From the NCBI GenBank assembly GCA_963732365.1, contig CAVSZC010000008.1, positions 62,001 to 126,000 of the forward strand: a stretch of 64,000 nt of DNA. Direction: 5' to 3'. The translations under genes and the position numbers were made by a program. Below, piece after piece: positions 8,607-17,935 of this stretch (the first letter of the stretch is position 1; every line of letters begins with the position of its first letter). The stretch is from SR-FBR-E99 sp963732365 (lineage in GTDB: Bacteria; Bacteroidota; Bacteroidia; Bacteroidales; VadinHA17). Below the pieces are notes generated by a model, which searched no databases, was not told the DNA's origin, and saw nothing but the letters and a program-made list of their open reading frames with translations.

Positions 8607-10199
8607 ATGAAGTGGCTGGTAATCCCGGCGGTGCTTCTGCTGCCGGTCGCCTGCGGCACTGACGACAATGCCGGCAGCAGGGATTATGTCAATCCGGTAC
8701 TGCATGCTGACTTTTCGGACCCTGACGTCATCAGGAAGGGAGATGATTATTATATGGTTTCATCATCTTTCAACTGTGTGCCCGGGATACCCGTTCTTCA
8801 TTCTCGCGATCTTGTCAACTGGCAGATAATCGGCTATGGCCTGAGAAGACTGGAACCTGAAGATCATTACTCAGAAGTAAGGCACGGAGGCGGAGTATGG
8901 GCTCCCTGCATCAGGTACCATGACGGTGAATACTATATCTACTACCCAGATCCTGACTTTGGGATATATGTCGTGAAGTCAGCAGATCCGGCAGGCCCGT
9001 GGTCATCACCGGTGATGGTACTTAGCGGGAGAGGGCTGATAGACCCTTCACCACTGTGGGATGATGACGGCAATGCCTACCTGGTTTATGCCTTCGCGGG
9101 CAGCAGGGCGGGGGTGAAGAGTGTACTCATGGTTAGCCGGATGAATTCTGGCGGCACAGTGGTCAGTGACGAACCTGTGATGGTCTTTGACGGCCATGAT
9201 GACCACCCTACAGTGGAGGGACCGAAATTTTATAAACGCAACGGTTACTACTACATCTTTGCCCCGGCAGGGGGAGTCACTTACGGATGGCAGCTCGTAC
9301 TCAGGTCGAAGAACATCTTCGGCCCATATGAGAAAAGGGTTGTCATGCACCAGGGACAGACTTCCGTCAACGGGCCGCACCAGGGAGCATGGATAACCAC
9401 CCGCACGGGTGAGGACTGGTTCATTCATTTTCAGGACAAAGGGGCATACGGGAGGGTGGTTCATCTCCAGCCATTGAGATGGATCAACGACTGGCCGGTG
9501 ATAGGATCAGACGAGGATGGTGACGGTACAGGTGAACCGGTGGCCTCATTCACCATGCCCGACGCAGAAAGAATGCATCCGGAAGCCACTCTTCAGACAG
9601 ATGATGAGTTTAACTCCAACACTATGGGACTCCAGTGGCAGTGGCAAGCCAATCCCACTCTTACATGGGGTTACCCCTCGGAGGCATACGGCTGCCTCAG
9701 GCTGAACTGCATCCCGGTGCCTGACAGCACACAAAACCTCTGGACGGTCCCGAACCTGTTCCTGCAAAAACTTCCTGCCGGGTCATTTACCGCAACGGCG
9801 TCGGTGAAATTCAACCTGAGGCATGACAGTGAAGAGGCCGGCATGATCATCATGGGACAGGACTACCAGTACATCTCCCTCGTGCAGGATGAGGGGAAGC
9901 AGATGCTGAGGGTGGTAAGCTGCATGGATGGACACAGGGGAGCCGCAGAGGAGGTGATATTCTCATCCGTGGCAGATACCGGCGACCTCTTTTTAAGGAT
10001 AGAGGTGGAAAAGGGCGCCGTCTGCAGGTTCAGTTACAGCACGGACGGTAAGGAATATCATCCTGCCGGTGCACCGTTTACAGCACGCCCGGGCATGTGG
10101 ATCGGGGCGAAGATAGGTTTCTTTGCCCTCAGGGAAGGTTTTATAAATGATGCCGGATATATTGATATAGACTGGTTCAGAATTGAGAAAACGAAATAA
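8607..10199 (+). CDS. glycoside hydrolase family 43 lipoprotein with C-terminal beta-sandwich
   Basis: The ATG at 8607 gives a 530-residue lipoprotein (LLPVACG, Cys16); upstream in-frame starts would add only an unlikely hydrophilic leader. The N-terminal five-bladed propeller shows the three acidic residues of the family: Asp38 in FSDPD, Asp147 in IDPSPLW and Glu204 in VEGPKF. From about residue 325 a second domain (DEFNSNTMGLQWQW, then KIGFFALRE) matches the concanavalin-like C-terminal domain of GH43 xylosidases/arabinofuranosidases. In this locus it probably removes arabinose or xylose side residues from pectin; the exact linkage cannot be told. It abuts the next gene with no gap. Confidence 0.93.
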   Translation: MKWLVIPAVLLLPVACGTDDNAGSRDYVNPVLHADFSDPDVIRKGDDYYMVSSSFNCVPGIPVLHSRDLVNWQIIGYGLRRLEPEDHYSEVRHGGGVWAPCIRYHDGEYYIYYPDPDFGIYVVKSADPAGPWSSPVMVLSGRGLIDPSPLWDDDGNAYLVYAFAGSRAGVKSVLMVSRMNSGGTVVSDEPVMVFDGHDDHPTVEGPKFYKRNGYYYIFAPAGGVTYGWQLVLRSKNIFGPYEKRVVMHQGQTSVNGPHQGAWITTRTGEDWFIHFQDKGAYGRVVHLQPLRWINDWPVIGSDEDGDGTGEPVASFTMPDAERMHPEATLQTDDEFNSNTMGLQWQWQANPTLTWGYPSEAYGCLRLNCIPVPDSTQNLWTVPNLFLQKLPAGSFTATASVKFNLRHDSEEAGMIIMGQDYQYISLVQDEGKQMLRVVSCMDGHRGAAEEVIFSSVADTGDLFLRIEVEKGAVCRFSYSTDGKEYHPAGAPFTARPGMWIGAKIGFFALREGFINDAGYIDIDWFRIEKTK

Positions 10200-11054
10200 A
10201 TGATGAGCAGAACAATCCGGATCCTGACAATGCTGATTATCACCGTGCTGATATCCTCCTTTGCCGGAGAACAGGGAGGTGGCACCGCAGGACATAGGGA
10301 CAAAAAGAAAGTTATCAGGGTGTGGCTGATAGGCGACTCCACCATGACAGATTATTCACAGGAGGAGGACTATATGTCAAAGAGATATCCGATGACGGGG
10401 TGGGGTCAGGTGTTTCAGTCATTCATGTCATCAGATTCGCTGCCTATGGTGAGGCACATGATCCGCACTGACAGTGTCATTGTTGATGACAGGGCGAAAG
10501 GGGGACGCAGCACCCGCTCATTCTTCGAAGAAGGAAGGTGGTCTGAAATTTACTGCCAGCTGCAACCAGGCGACTTGGTAATGATCCAGTTCGGGCATAA
10601 TGACGCCTCCGTGGCAAAAGGTGAGAGATATGTCTCCCTCCCCGGTTACAAAGAGTTCTTAAGGCTTTACGTGACACAGTCGCGTGAGAAGGGTGCCCTG
10701 CCGGTCCTGATAACACCTGTTGCAAGAAACTATCCCTGGGTAGAGGGCAAACTGGGCAACACCCACGGTGACTACCCTCAGGCCATGAGAGAGGTTGCTG
10801 CTGAACAGCGCTGCCCCCTCATTGACCTTACCTCCCTGAGCATGCAGTTTTTCAGTGAGAAGGGGGAGGAGTTTGTGACAAAGACCTACTACATGAACAT
10901 CCCCCCGGGGCTCCATGAAGGTTATCCGGACGGGCTTAAGGACAACACTCACTTTCAGCCCGAAGGAGCGATGGCCGTTGCAGGATTGGTATTCCGTGCC
11001 ATGAAAGAGTGCGACATGGAAGAGCCGGGAAAGGAAATAACCAGAAAAAAATAA
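10200..11054 (+). CDS. SGNH-hydrolase, CE12-type rhamnogalacturonan acetylesterase
   Basis: This 284-residue secreted protein (hydrophobic leader, about residues 1-23) would remove acetyl groups from rhamnogalacturonan or homogalacturonan. The SGNH blocks are all present: block I GDSTMTDYS with Ser47, the Gly block VDDRAKGGRSTRSF, block III QFGHNDAS with Asn134, and block V DNTHFQPEG with Asp248 and His251. The TGWGQ segment after block I is typical of rhamnogalacturonan acetylesterases. Its ATG starts at the base directly after the GH43 stop codon, so translation is probably coupled. A second ATG three bases downstream is an equally possible start. Confidence 0.93.
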   Translation: MMSRTIRILTMLIITVLISSFAGEQGGGTAGHRDKKKVIRVWLIGDSTMTDYSQEEDYMSKRYPMTGWGQVFQSFMSSDSLPMVRHMIRTDSVIVDDRAKGGRSTRSFFEEGRWSEIYCQLQPGDLVMIQFGHNDASVAKGERYVSLPGYKEFLRLYVTQSREKGALPVLITPVARNYPWVEGKLGNTHGDYPQAMREVAAEQRCPLIDLTSLSMQFFSEKGEEFVTKTYYMNIPPGLHEGYPDGLKDNTHFQPEGAMAVAGLVFRAMKECDMEEPGKEITRKK

Positions 11055-11065
11055 ACAAATAAACC

Positions 11066-12730
11066 ATGAAGACCAGACAACTGTTTTTGATACTGCCAGC
11101 CATGCTCGTACTTCTATTGGGTTCATGCAACAGGGGGTCCGAGAAGGCAGCAAAGACGGAGTATCTGTACCGCGGGCTTGAATTTGACATGCCGGTGGTA
11201 CAGGAACCCGTGTTTCCTGATAACAGTGTCAGCATAACCGACTTCGGCGCGGTGGGCGACGGCCGTCACCTGAATACGGTGGCATTTGCAGATGCAATTG
11301 ACGCTGTCACTGAAAAGGGTGGCGGCACTGTGTTAATACCCCCCGGACTTTGGCTGACCGGGCCGGTCATTCTGAAGAGCAACATACGTATCCATACTGA
11401 AGATGGCGCCATGGTGATATTCAGTCCTGACAAGAGCCTTTACCCTCTTATCGAAACAAGCTTCGAGGGGTATGATACCTACAGGTGCATCTCACCCATC
11501 TACGGCAAAGATCTTGAGAACATTGCATTTACCGGCAGAGGAATCTGGGATGGGACAGGAGAAGCCTGGAGGCCTGTTAAAAAGGATAAGCTCACTGCAT
11601 CGCAGTGGAACGAGCTGGTAAGCTCGGGAGGCATAGTCGGCGACGACGGTAAGATATGGTATCCTTCAGAATCATATAAGAGAGGGCAGGAGATGAGCGA
11701 GATGAATGTGCCGGTTCAGTTCACTGACATCAGCGAGTTTGAAACCATAAAGGACTTTTTACGGCCCGTCATGGTCAGCCTTGTCAACTGCCGCAAGGTG
11801 CTGCTTGACGGACCGGTGTTTCAGAACTCTCCGGCCTGGTGCCTGCATCCGCTTATGTGCGAAGACCTAACAATAAGAAATATAACCGTGAAAAATCCCT
11901 GGTACTCGCAGAACGGTGACGGGATTGACATTGAGTCATGTAAAAACACTCTCCTCTATGACAGTAATTTTGACGTGGGTGATGATGCAATTTGCATCAA
12001 ATCAGGCAAGAATGCTGACGGACGCAGAAGAGGCAAGCCTACCGAGAACCTTATTATAAGGAACTGTATAGTCTATCACGGACATGGAGGTGTGACCATA
12101 GGCAGCGAGATGTCAGGAGGGGTAAGGAACATGTCCGTTGCTGAATGTACCTTCATGGGGACGGACGTGGGCCTACGCTTCAAGAGTAACCGCGGACGGG
12201 GAGGAGTTGTGGAGAACATCTGGTTCCGGGATATACGGATGACGAACATCCCCACACAGGCTGTCTCGTTCAATCTCTATTACGGAGGGCTTTCTGTCTC
12301 CGACATGCTGGCTGAGGGAAAGAATGTGGAGACGACTACGGGTGAGATACCCCCCGTGACTGAGGAGACGCCTCACTTCAGGAATATCACCATCAGGAAC
12401 CTTACATGCCGGGGTGCGCTTCAGGCAATATACCTGCAGGGGCTGCCTGAGCTCAATCTTGAAAATGTCACTCTTGAAAATATTGATATACAGGCAGAAA
12501 GCGGAATGGTATGTATTGACGCGAGCGATATAACTATAAAGAACATGCGCCTTACAACCGGCGCCATGCCGCTTATCCGCATACTGAACAGCAGCAGCGT
12601 GGACATTCAGGGGCTGAGTGTAAATGAGATAAATGACACTATCTTTGAAGTCACAGGTGATAAGTCACGCAAGATCAGGATCGAGGCTATCACACCTGAC
12701 GGGACAGCTCATGTAAAGACAATCGAATGA
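11066..12730 (+). CDS. GH28 polygalacturonase lipoprotein
   Basis: This 554-residue lipoprotein (LLLGSC, Cys21) hydrolyses alpha-1,4-galacturonan. It opens with the family signature SITDFGAVGDG (56-66). The active-site motifs are NGDGID (283-288, in place of NTDGID), the DD pair in VGDDAICIKSG (Asp306/Asp307), the GHGG loop with His340, and RFKS (371-374, in place of RIK). The beta-helix repeats run from about 90 to 540. Length and the GHGGVTIGSEMSGG segment fit exo-acting bacterial GH28 enzymes. It overlaps the next start codon by four bases (ATGA), showing tight coupling with the pectate lyase. Confidence 0.95.
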   Translation: MKTRQLFLILPAMLVLLLGSCNRGSEKAAKTEYLYRGLEFDMPVVQEPVFPDNSVSITDFGAVGDGRHLNTVAFADAIDAVTEKGGGTVLIPPGLWLTGPVILKSNIRIHTEDGAMVIFSPDKSLYPLIETSFEGYDTYRCISPIYGKDLENIAFTGRGIWDGTGEAWRPVKKDKLTASQWNELVSSGGIVGDDGKIWYPSESYKRGQEMSEMNVPVQFTDISEFETIKDFLRPVMVSLVNCRKVLLDGPVFQNSPAWCLHPLMCEDLTIRNITVKNPWYSQNGDGIDIESCKNTLLYDSNFDVGDDAICIKSGKNADGRRRGKPTENLIIRNCIVYHGHGGVTIGSEMSGGVRNMSVAECTFMGTDVGLRFKSNRGRGGVVENIWFRDIRMTNIPTQAVSFNLYYGGLSVSDMLAEGKNVETTTGEIPPVTEETPHFRNITIRNLTCRGALQAIYLQGLPELNLENVTLENIDIQAESGMVCIDASDITIKNMRLTTGAMPLIRILNSSSVDIQGLSVNEINDTIFEVTGDKSRKIRIEAITPDGTAHVKTIE

Positions 12731-14070
12731 GAAAACTGGCATTTGCCTTCCTCTTGATCACCACGGCCATGAAGGCCCAGCTGCCTGCTTTCCCGGGAGC
12801 AGAGGGTTTTGGCCGTTATGCCTCCGGAGGAAGAGGAGGCGACGTTTATATAGTCACCAACCTCAAAGATTCTGTTACCAAACCTCCCGAAGGCTCATTA
12901 CGCTGGGCTCTGAACAAGTCGGGCCCCAGGACAATAGTATTTGCTGTGTCAGGAACAATTGAGCTTAAGCGGGGCCTTGACATAACAAAGGGCGATGTCA
13001 CCATTGCGGGTCAGACGGCACCGGGAGACGGTATCTGCATCAGAAACCATACTGTCTCTGTCGAAGCTGACAATGTCATCATAAGGTATATCAGGTTCAG
13101 GTGCGGCATAAGCGCCGGCACCGGCGACCCCTCCGATGCCATTACCGGCATAGGCAACAGAAACATTATCATTGACCACTGCTCAATGAGCTGGTCAGTT
13201 GACGAGGCGGCTTCGTTCTATGACAATGAGAATTTTACCATGCAGTGGTGCATTATATCCGAGAGCCTGTACGATGCAGGTCACCCGAAGGGAGAGCATG
13301 GCTACGGAGGTATATGGGGAGGTGCCGGAGCCTCGTTTCATCATAACCTGCTGGCAAGCCACACGAGCCGCAATCCTCGTTTCTGCGGCGCCAGGTACCA
13401 TCCTGAGACACGAGAGACGGAGATCGTTGACTTCAGGAATAACGTCATCTTCAACTGGGGTTTCAACAGCTCATACGGCGGAGAGATGGGCCAGCAGAAC
13501 ATGGTCAACAACTATTACAAAGCCGGCCCTGCAACAAAGAAACAGGTTCGTTACCGCATCGTCGATCCCTCTGACTCGCTCGGAAAGTGGTATATCACAG
13601 GTAACTATATGGAGGACAGCAGGGAGGTGACGGCTGACAACTGGAACGGAGGAGTGCAGGGCGACTTTGCAGAGTCAGACAATATCAGGTCGGAGCAACC
13701 CTTTCCTTTTGCCCCCGTGAAGACTGACAAAGCACAAAAGGCATATAAACTCGTTCTGAAGAATGCCGGCGCCATACTTCCGAGACGTGATCCACTTGAT
13801 GAAAGGATCATCAGGGAGGTCATTTCAGGAAAGTGTGCTTACGGAGATTCGTACGGGGAAGGTACAGGGATCATCGACTCGCAGGAGAGTGCGGGAGGAT
13901 GGCCTGGACTGAAGACATACAATGAACTGCCTGACAGAGACAAAGACGGAATGCCAGATTTCTGGGAGGTAAGAAAGGGGCTGAACCCTGATGATCCTGA
14001 TGACAGAAACAACACAAGCCGGTCAGGATATACAATGCTCGAGGAGTACATCAACGGCATAAAATATTAA
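12727..14070 (+). CDS. polysaccharide lyase family 1 pectate lyase
   Basis: This 447-residue secreted enzyme (signal peptide about 1-17, MKAQ) cleaves homogalacturonan by beta-elimination. It begins with the PL1 opening PAFPGAEGFGRYASGGRGG and VTNL, then SLRWAL and RTIVFAVSGTIEL. The beta-helix core contains the calcium-site region IIDHCSMSWSVDEAASFY, with the downstream HTSRNPRF segment carrying the catalytic arginine. The last 60 residues (DRDKDGMPDFWEVRKGLNP) form a calcium-binding, thrombospondin type 3-like tail ending in a LEEYINGI helix, common in Bacteroidota PL1 enzymes. It is translationally coupled to the GH28 gene. Confidence 0.95.
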   Translation: MRKLAFAFLLITTAMKAQLPAFPGAEGFGRYASGGRGGDVYIVTNLKDSVTKPPEGSLRWALNKSGPRTIVFAVSGTIELKRGLDITKGDVTIAGQTAPGDGICIRNHTVSVEADNVIIRYIRFRCGISAGTGDPSDAITGIGNRNIIIDHCSMSWSVDEAASFYDNENFTMQWCIISESLYDAGHPKGEHGYGGIWGGAGASFHHNLLASHTSRNPRFCGARYHPETRETEIVDFRNNVIFNWGFNSSYGGEMGQQNMVNNYYKAGPATKKQVRYRIVDPSDSLGKWYITGNYMEDSREVTADNWNGGVQGDFAESDNIRSEQPFPFAPVKTDKAQKAYKLVLKNAGAILPRRDPLDERIIREVISGKCAYGDSYGEGTGIIDSQESAGGWPGLKTYNELPDRDKDGMPDFWEVRKGLNPDDPDDRNNTSRSGYTMLEEYINGIKY

Positions 14071-14094
14071 AACAGTGTAACCCCAAAAAACTCT

Positions 14095-15882
14095 GTGTCA
14101 TCTGTGGTAATAAAAATCATTCTTTCAGCACTGTTTTTGTATTTTACAGTCTCACCTGCAAAATCGCAGATCCTTGCAGGATTCAAACTCTCTGGTATTT
14201 TCGGTGAGCAGCAACTTGTAATTGAAGATTCACCTCCCGGCACAAGGATCCTTATAAATGCACCTGTGAAAGGGTTTGAGGATGATGATCAAGTACTTCT
14301 TGTCTTTTATGCCCTGCCCAACGGCAACACAATTGAACAGACTGCCGGAAAGAGGCTTCATGAGGGCGATGACTGGCACTTCGATATTCAGCATATAGCC
14401 GCTCAGACAAGATTCCTGAGAAACATTCTGACAGACAGGACAGTCGTTGTTGCTTACCTTGAGAATGACATGAAAAGCTGGCCGGCCTGGAAGGCTGCTA
14501 CCCTGGATTACCGTGATCAGGTCAAAGGAATAATCGATGAAATCACCGAAATATTTTCGCCCTGGAAGCCCGAACTGGTTCTCAACGGTCACAGCGGAGG
14601 AGGGAGATTTATTTTCAGCTACCTCGATGCATTTGATGAGATTCCGTCAGATGTGGTAAGGATAGCCTTTCTCGACAGCAACTACGGTTATGAGGACACG
14701 ATCTATGGCCCTAAGCTTGTGAAGTGGATTAAATCAGGCAATGACAAATATCTCTGCACACTGGCATACAATGACAGCGTGGTTGTATATAACGGCAAGC
14801 CTCTGGTTTCACCGACAGGAGGTACCTGGTACCGCAGTAAGATGATGATGAAATATTTTTCTTCTGAATTCAGGTTCAGGGAAAAAAAGCTCGATTCATT
14901 GAGCAGATTCCGGGCTGAAAGGGGCAGGATTGAGTTTAACCTTAAGCCAAATCCGGAGGGCAGGATTTATCATACACGGCAGGTTGAATATAACGGGTTC
15001 ATTCACAGCATGCTGAGTGGCACAAGGTATGAGCAGAAGGGATACAGGTACTTTGGCGAAAGAGCCTACGCAGAGATGATAGCTGATACAGTCATTATTC
15101 CGATAAGGAGACTTAACATACCCTGCCGTGATCGCTCGGCTGAGACCGGAACGGCATTCATGATACGTATAAATGAACTGCCGCTTGAGGAGCGGGAGGA
15201 GGAGATATTCAGGGCAGCATCCTCCGGCAACATACCGGACTTTCTGCGTCAGACCGCGAGACTGAAGGGTGAATTTGAAGACCTTGAAGGCAATAAACAC
15301 ATTATCGAATATGAGGTCATGCCTGATTACCTGGCGATAGGGAGTGATGACGACTTCTGCCGCATACCGATGAATCCCCGTACGGCACAGAGGCTGGCTG
15401 GCCTGTTTGGTGCCTCAATGCTGACGGCAAAGCTCAGTGACCATATCTGGGACGCTGCGGAAGTAAAGCTAGCGCCTTTCAATTATGTGCCCGTCGGCAA
15501 TGCGAATGAGCTTGTGACTAAGTTCGGGGAGCACAACGCACAGATCGAAAAGCAGTTGTCTGAGGCTAGAGGGCATCACGGGCAGCTGGTGGCAGGCATC
15601 AAGAAGGACGTGATCATCTCGTCACGTGTTGCGGAGCGCAATGACAGGGTGATTATATACGGCTGGCACAAGACTGACGGTAATCCCATCCAACCCGTTT
15701 ACAGCGGTCATGTCTGGTGGTATGTTGACTATTCGCACGGGATCAGGTTTATGAACAGTCAGGTTCTGCTTGACGGCACACCCGCCGATGTGACGGAGAT
15801 TCTGAAAGATACTGTGCTGTTCAGGATAATGAGCAATGAAGACCAGCCTATGCTGCAGCCTTATTATATTCTTGAAAAATAA
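14095..15882 (+). CDS. secreted two-part protein: GHSGGG serine-hydrolase region plus uncharacterised C-terminal enzyme-like domain
   Basis: The frame begins with GTG at 14095 (another GTG is at 14104); no ATG precedes the signal peptide (LSALFLYFTVSPAKSQ), and the upstream in-frame region runs straight from the lyase stop codon. Residues about 30-290 look like an alpha/beta-hydrolase: strands around VLLVFYALPNG and VVVAYLEND, then the nucleophile elbow GHSGGGR (165-171, Ser167) and IAFLDSNYG. Residues about 385-595 form a second module with conserved-looking YGWH (His525), GH (His539) and DYSHG (Asp545, His548). I recognise no named family for it. It lies 24 bases after the pectate lyase, so a role in removing ester decorations from pectin is inferred, not shown. 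Confidence 0.8.
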   Translation: MSSVVIKIILSALFLYFTVSPAKSQILAGFKLSGIFGEQQLVIEDSPPGTRILINAPVKGFEDDDQVLLVFYALPNGNTIEQTAGKRLHEGDDWHFDIQHIAAQTRFLRNILTDRTVVVAYLENDMKSWPAWKAATLDYRDQVKGIIDEITEIFSPWKPELVLNGHSGGGRFIFSYLDAFDEIPSDVVRIAFLDSNYGYEDTIYGPKLVKWIKSGNDKYLCTLAYNDSVVVYNGKPLVSPTGGTWYRSKMMMKYFSSEFRFREKKLDSLSRFRAERGRIEFNLKPNPEGRIYHTRQVEYNGFIHSMLSGTRYEQKGYRYFGERAYAEMIADTVIIPIRRLNIPCRDRSAETGTAFMIRINELPLEEREEEIFRAASSGNIPDFLRQTARLKGEFEDLEGNKHIIEYEVMPDYLAIGSDDDFCRIPMNPRTAQRLAGLFGASMLTAKLSDHIWDAAEVKLAPFNYVPVGNANELVTKFGEHNAQIEKQLSEARGHHGQLVAGIKKDVIISSRVAERNDRVIIYGWHKTDGNPIQPVYSGHVWWYVDYSHGIRFMNSQVLLDGTPADVTEILKDTVLFRIMSNEDQPMLQPYYILEK

Positions 15883-15883
15883 T

Positions 15884-16110
15884 GATCCCGGAGGGATCAC
15901 AGCTTTGTAGCACAGATGCATTTTTTAATATCCTTCGACCCCGTCGGGGTCGTACAATCTGTAAATGCCCCCGAATCTACAAAGATGCGATCGCTCCGCG
16001 ATCGGTATGCCTGCTCCCTGCACCTTGCGCTCAACCTTCGTGACCCTTCGACAAGCTCAGGGTCCGGCTTCGGTGAGCAAAGTTTGCTTCATGCTCTCCG
16101 CTCTCCGCTC
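15884..16110. repeat. hairpin-dense repeat block closing the pectin locus
   Basis: Several separate palindromes sit side by side: GATCCC/GGGATC (15884-15898), CGACCCCG/CGGGGTCG (15936-15952), CGATCG/CGATCG around 15988, and CCCTTCGACAAGCTCAGGG (16044-16062) followed by GGTCCGGCTTCGG. Three tandem CTCTCCG units follow near 16095-16115 and reach the stop codon of the convergent gene. The block contains no gene. It resembles degenerate intergenic repeats common in Bacteroidota. Parts recur at 35998-36051. Confidence 0.65.
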
Positions 16111-16115
16111 TCCGC

Positions 16116-17774
16116 TCACCTCTCAACCCATCCCGGTCCCCTGACAACCCGTCCCGGCGTGGCACCGGTGTGCTCGCCCTCCTTAAGCACCTGCACGCCG
16201 TTGACGAAGACGTGACTCATGCCGGTTGAATACTGGTGAGGCTTGTCAAAGGTAGAGTGATCCTGCACCTTCTCAGGATCGAATATCACTATGTCAGCGT
16301 AAAACCCCGGCGTCAGCAGTCCCCGTTTTTCGATCCTCAGGTTACCTGCCGGGAAGGAGGTGAGCCTTCTTACCGCCTCCTCGAGCGGGATCACCTTCTC
16401 ATCCCTGACATACTTGCCGAGCAGCCTGGCGAAGTTACCGTATGCCCGGGGGTGCGTGTTCGACTTAAGGAAGACACCCTCCGGCGCGAGTGACTGGCCG
16501 TCTGAGCAGAAGCTCATCCACGGCAGGGCGATCTGTCTCCTGATGTTATCTTCCGACATCGAGAAGTATACCACCCCGACCCTGCTGCCGTCCTGTATCA
16601 CCAGGTCCATCACTGTCTCTTCGGGCGTCGTGCCCCTGAGTGCGGCCACCTCGGCGAGACTCTTGCCCGTGAGGTACTTGAGCGAGTCATTGTTGAAACC
16701 TATTATCAGCACCTTGTCAGCCGAACCTGTCTTGTTGGCTATCGCATCGCGTATGGAAGGACCAACGGCTTTTCTTATCTCCGGGTCTGCCAGCCTCTTT
16801 GTCCACTCGCTGAAGCCACCCTCCTGTACCCAGTCGGGCATGATTATGTCAAAGCCTGTTGAGCTGGCTATATAGTTGTACATGTCGGCGGTGATGTACA
16901 GTCCTGCTGCATTGGCCGAGTCGATCTTGCTCACAGCCCTGTCAAGCTTGTCCCAGTTTGCGGTCCCTACCTGCTTGAAGTGGTATATCTCTGACCTTAT
17001 CCCTGCCTCTTTAGCCACGGTGATGAGTTCATCCATGCACCCGAGCAGCTGGTCTCCCTCGTTTCTCAGGTGTGAGATATACATGCCGTCATATTCGGCA
17101 GCGACCCTGCATAATTCAATAAGCTCACCGGTCTTCGCGAAGCTTGCCGGAACATATTCCAATGCCGAGCTGATTCCCACGGCCCCCTCCTCCATCGCCT
17201 GCCGTACCAGTTGTTTCATGGCATCCAGCTCAGCCTCCGTCGGTTCCCGGTCATCATAACCTATGGCATGTATTCTGAGGGTTGAGGTGCCGACAAATGA
17301 GGCAACATTAGTTGATACACCCCTCTTCTCAAGGTATTCAAGGTATTCACCTAGGGTTGTCCAACCGATATCATATTTTATATCTCCCTGCTGAGCTTTA
17401 AGGTCAGCTTTCATCTTCTCATTCAGCGGGCCCCATGAGTCGCCCTCGCCGAGTATCTCGAGCGTCACTCCCTGCCTTATGTCGCTTTGTGAACGGCCGT
17501 CCTCGATGAGCGACTCCACCGCCCAGCTGAGCATATTGATAAACCCTGGCGCGACAGCCATCCCTCCGGCGTCGACCACCATGTCTCCGGTCGCCCTCTT
17601 CAGCTTTCCGACGTAAGCAATGGTGTCTGCATTGATGCCGATGTCACCGGTGAAGGATGCTGACCCGGAACCGTCAATGATACGTCCGTTTTTAATGAGT
17701 ACATCATAATGTACAGTGTCTGAACATCCGCTAAGTGCGAACAGTATAAGGGCAAGGAGCATGATTGGTTTCAT
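16116..17774 (-). CDS. D-aminoacylase-like amidohydrolase lipoprotein lacking the HxH metal motif
   Basis: This 552-residue lipoprotein (ALSGC, Cys17) belongs to the amidohydrolase superfamily, N-acyl-D-amino-acid deacylase branch. It shows DVLIKNGRIIDGSG, the VVDAGGMAVAPGF strand, and later YISHLRNEGD, SEIYHFKQVG and FCSDGQS with the late Asp ligand. The usual GFID-x-H-x-H motif reads GFINMLSW (77-84), so both histidines are replaced. The sequence that follows (VESLIEDGRSQSDIRQGVTLE) is orderly and the frame intact, which suggests a divergent subfamily rather than decay. It converges on the pectin locus and ends inside a repeat that supplies its stop codon. Substrate unknown; D-aminoacylase naming should be treated with care. 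Confidence 0.88.
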   Translation of the reverse strand: MKPIMLLALILFALSGCSDTVHYDVLIKNGRIIDGSGSASFTGDIGINADTIAYVGKLKRATGDMVVDAGGMAVAPGFINMLSWAVESLIEDGRSQSDIRQGVTLEILGEGDSWGPLNEKMKADLKAQQGDIKYDIGWTTLGEYLEYLEKRGVSTNVASFVGTSTLRIHAIGYDDREPTEAELDAMKQLVRQAMEEGAVGISSALEYVPASFAKTGELIELCRVAAEYDGMYISHLRNEGDQLLGCMDELITVAKEAGIRSEIYHFKQVGTANWDKLDRAVSKIDSANAAGLYITADMYNYIASSTGFDIIMPDWVQEGGFSEWTKRLADPEIRKAVGPSIRDAIANKTGSADKVLIIGFNNDSLKYLTGKSLAEVAALRGTTPEETVMDLVIQDGSRVGVVYFSMSEDNIRRQIALPWMSFCSDGQSLAPEGVFLKSNTHPRAYGNFARLLGKYVRDEKVIPLEEAVRRLTSFPAGNLRIEKRGLLTPGFYADIVIFDPEKVQDHSTFDKPHQYSTGMSHVFVNGVQVLKEGEHTGATPGRVVRGPGWVER

Positions 17775-17935
17775 AAGTTCAGGGTATGGGTTTAATTCAA
17801 AAGGTCATCAGCTCAGCTGCTTTTTAACAAATTTATTCCTTTTTGCAACCCTGAAGCGCATTTTAATAAACAATACTGAAAATTAGTTACCTTCCGAAAA
17901 AATTATGATTTTTGCCTAACTAAAAACCTATCGTA

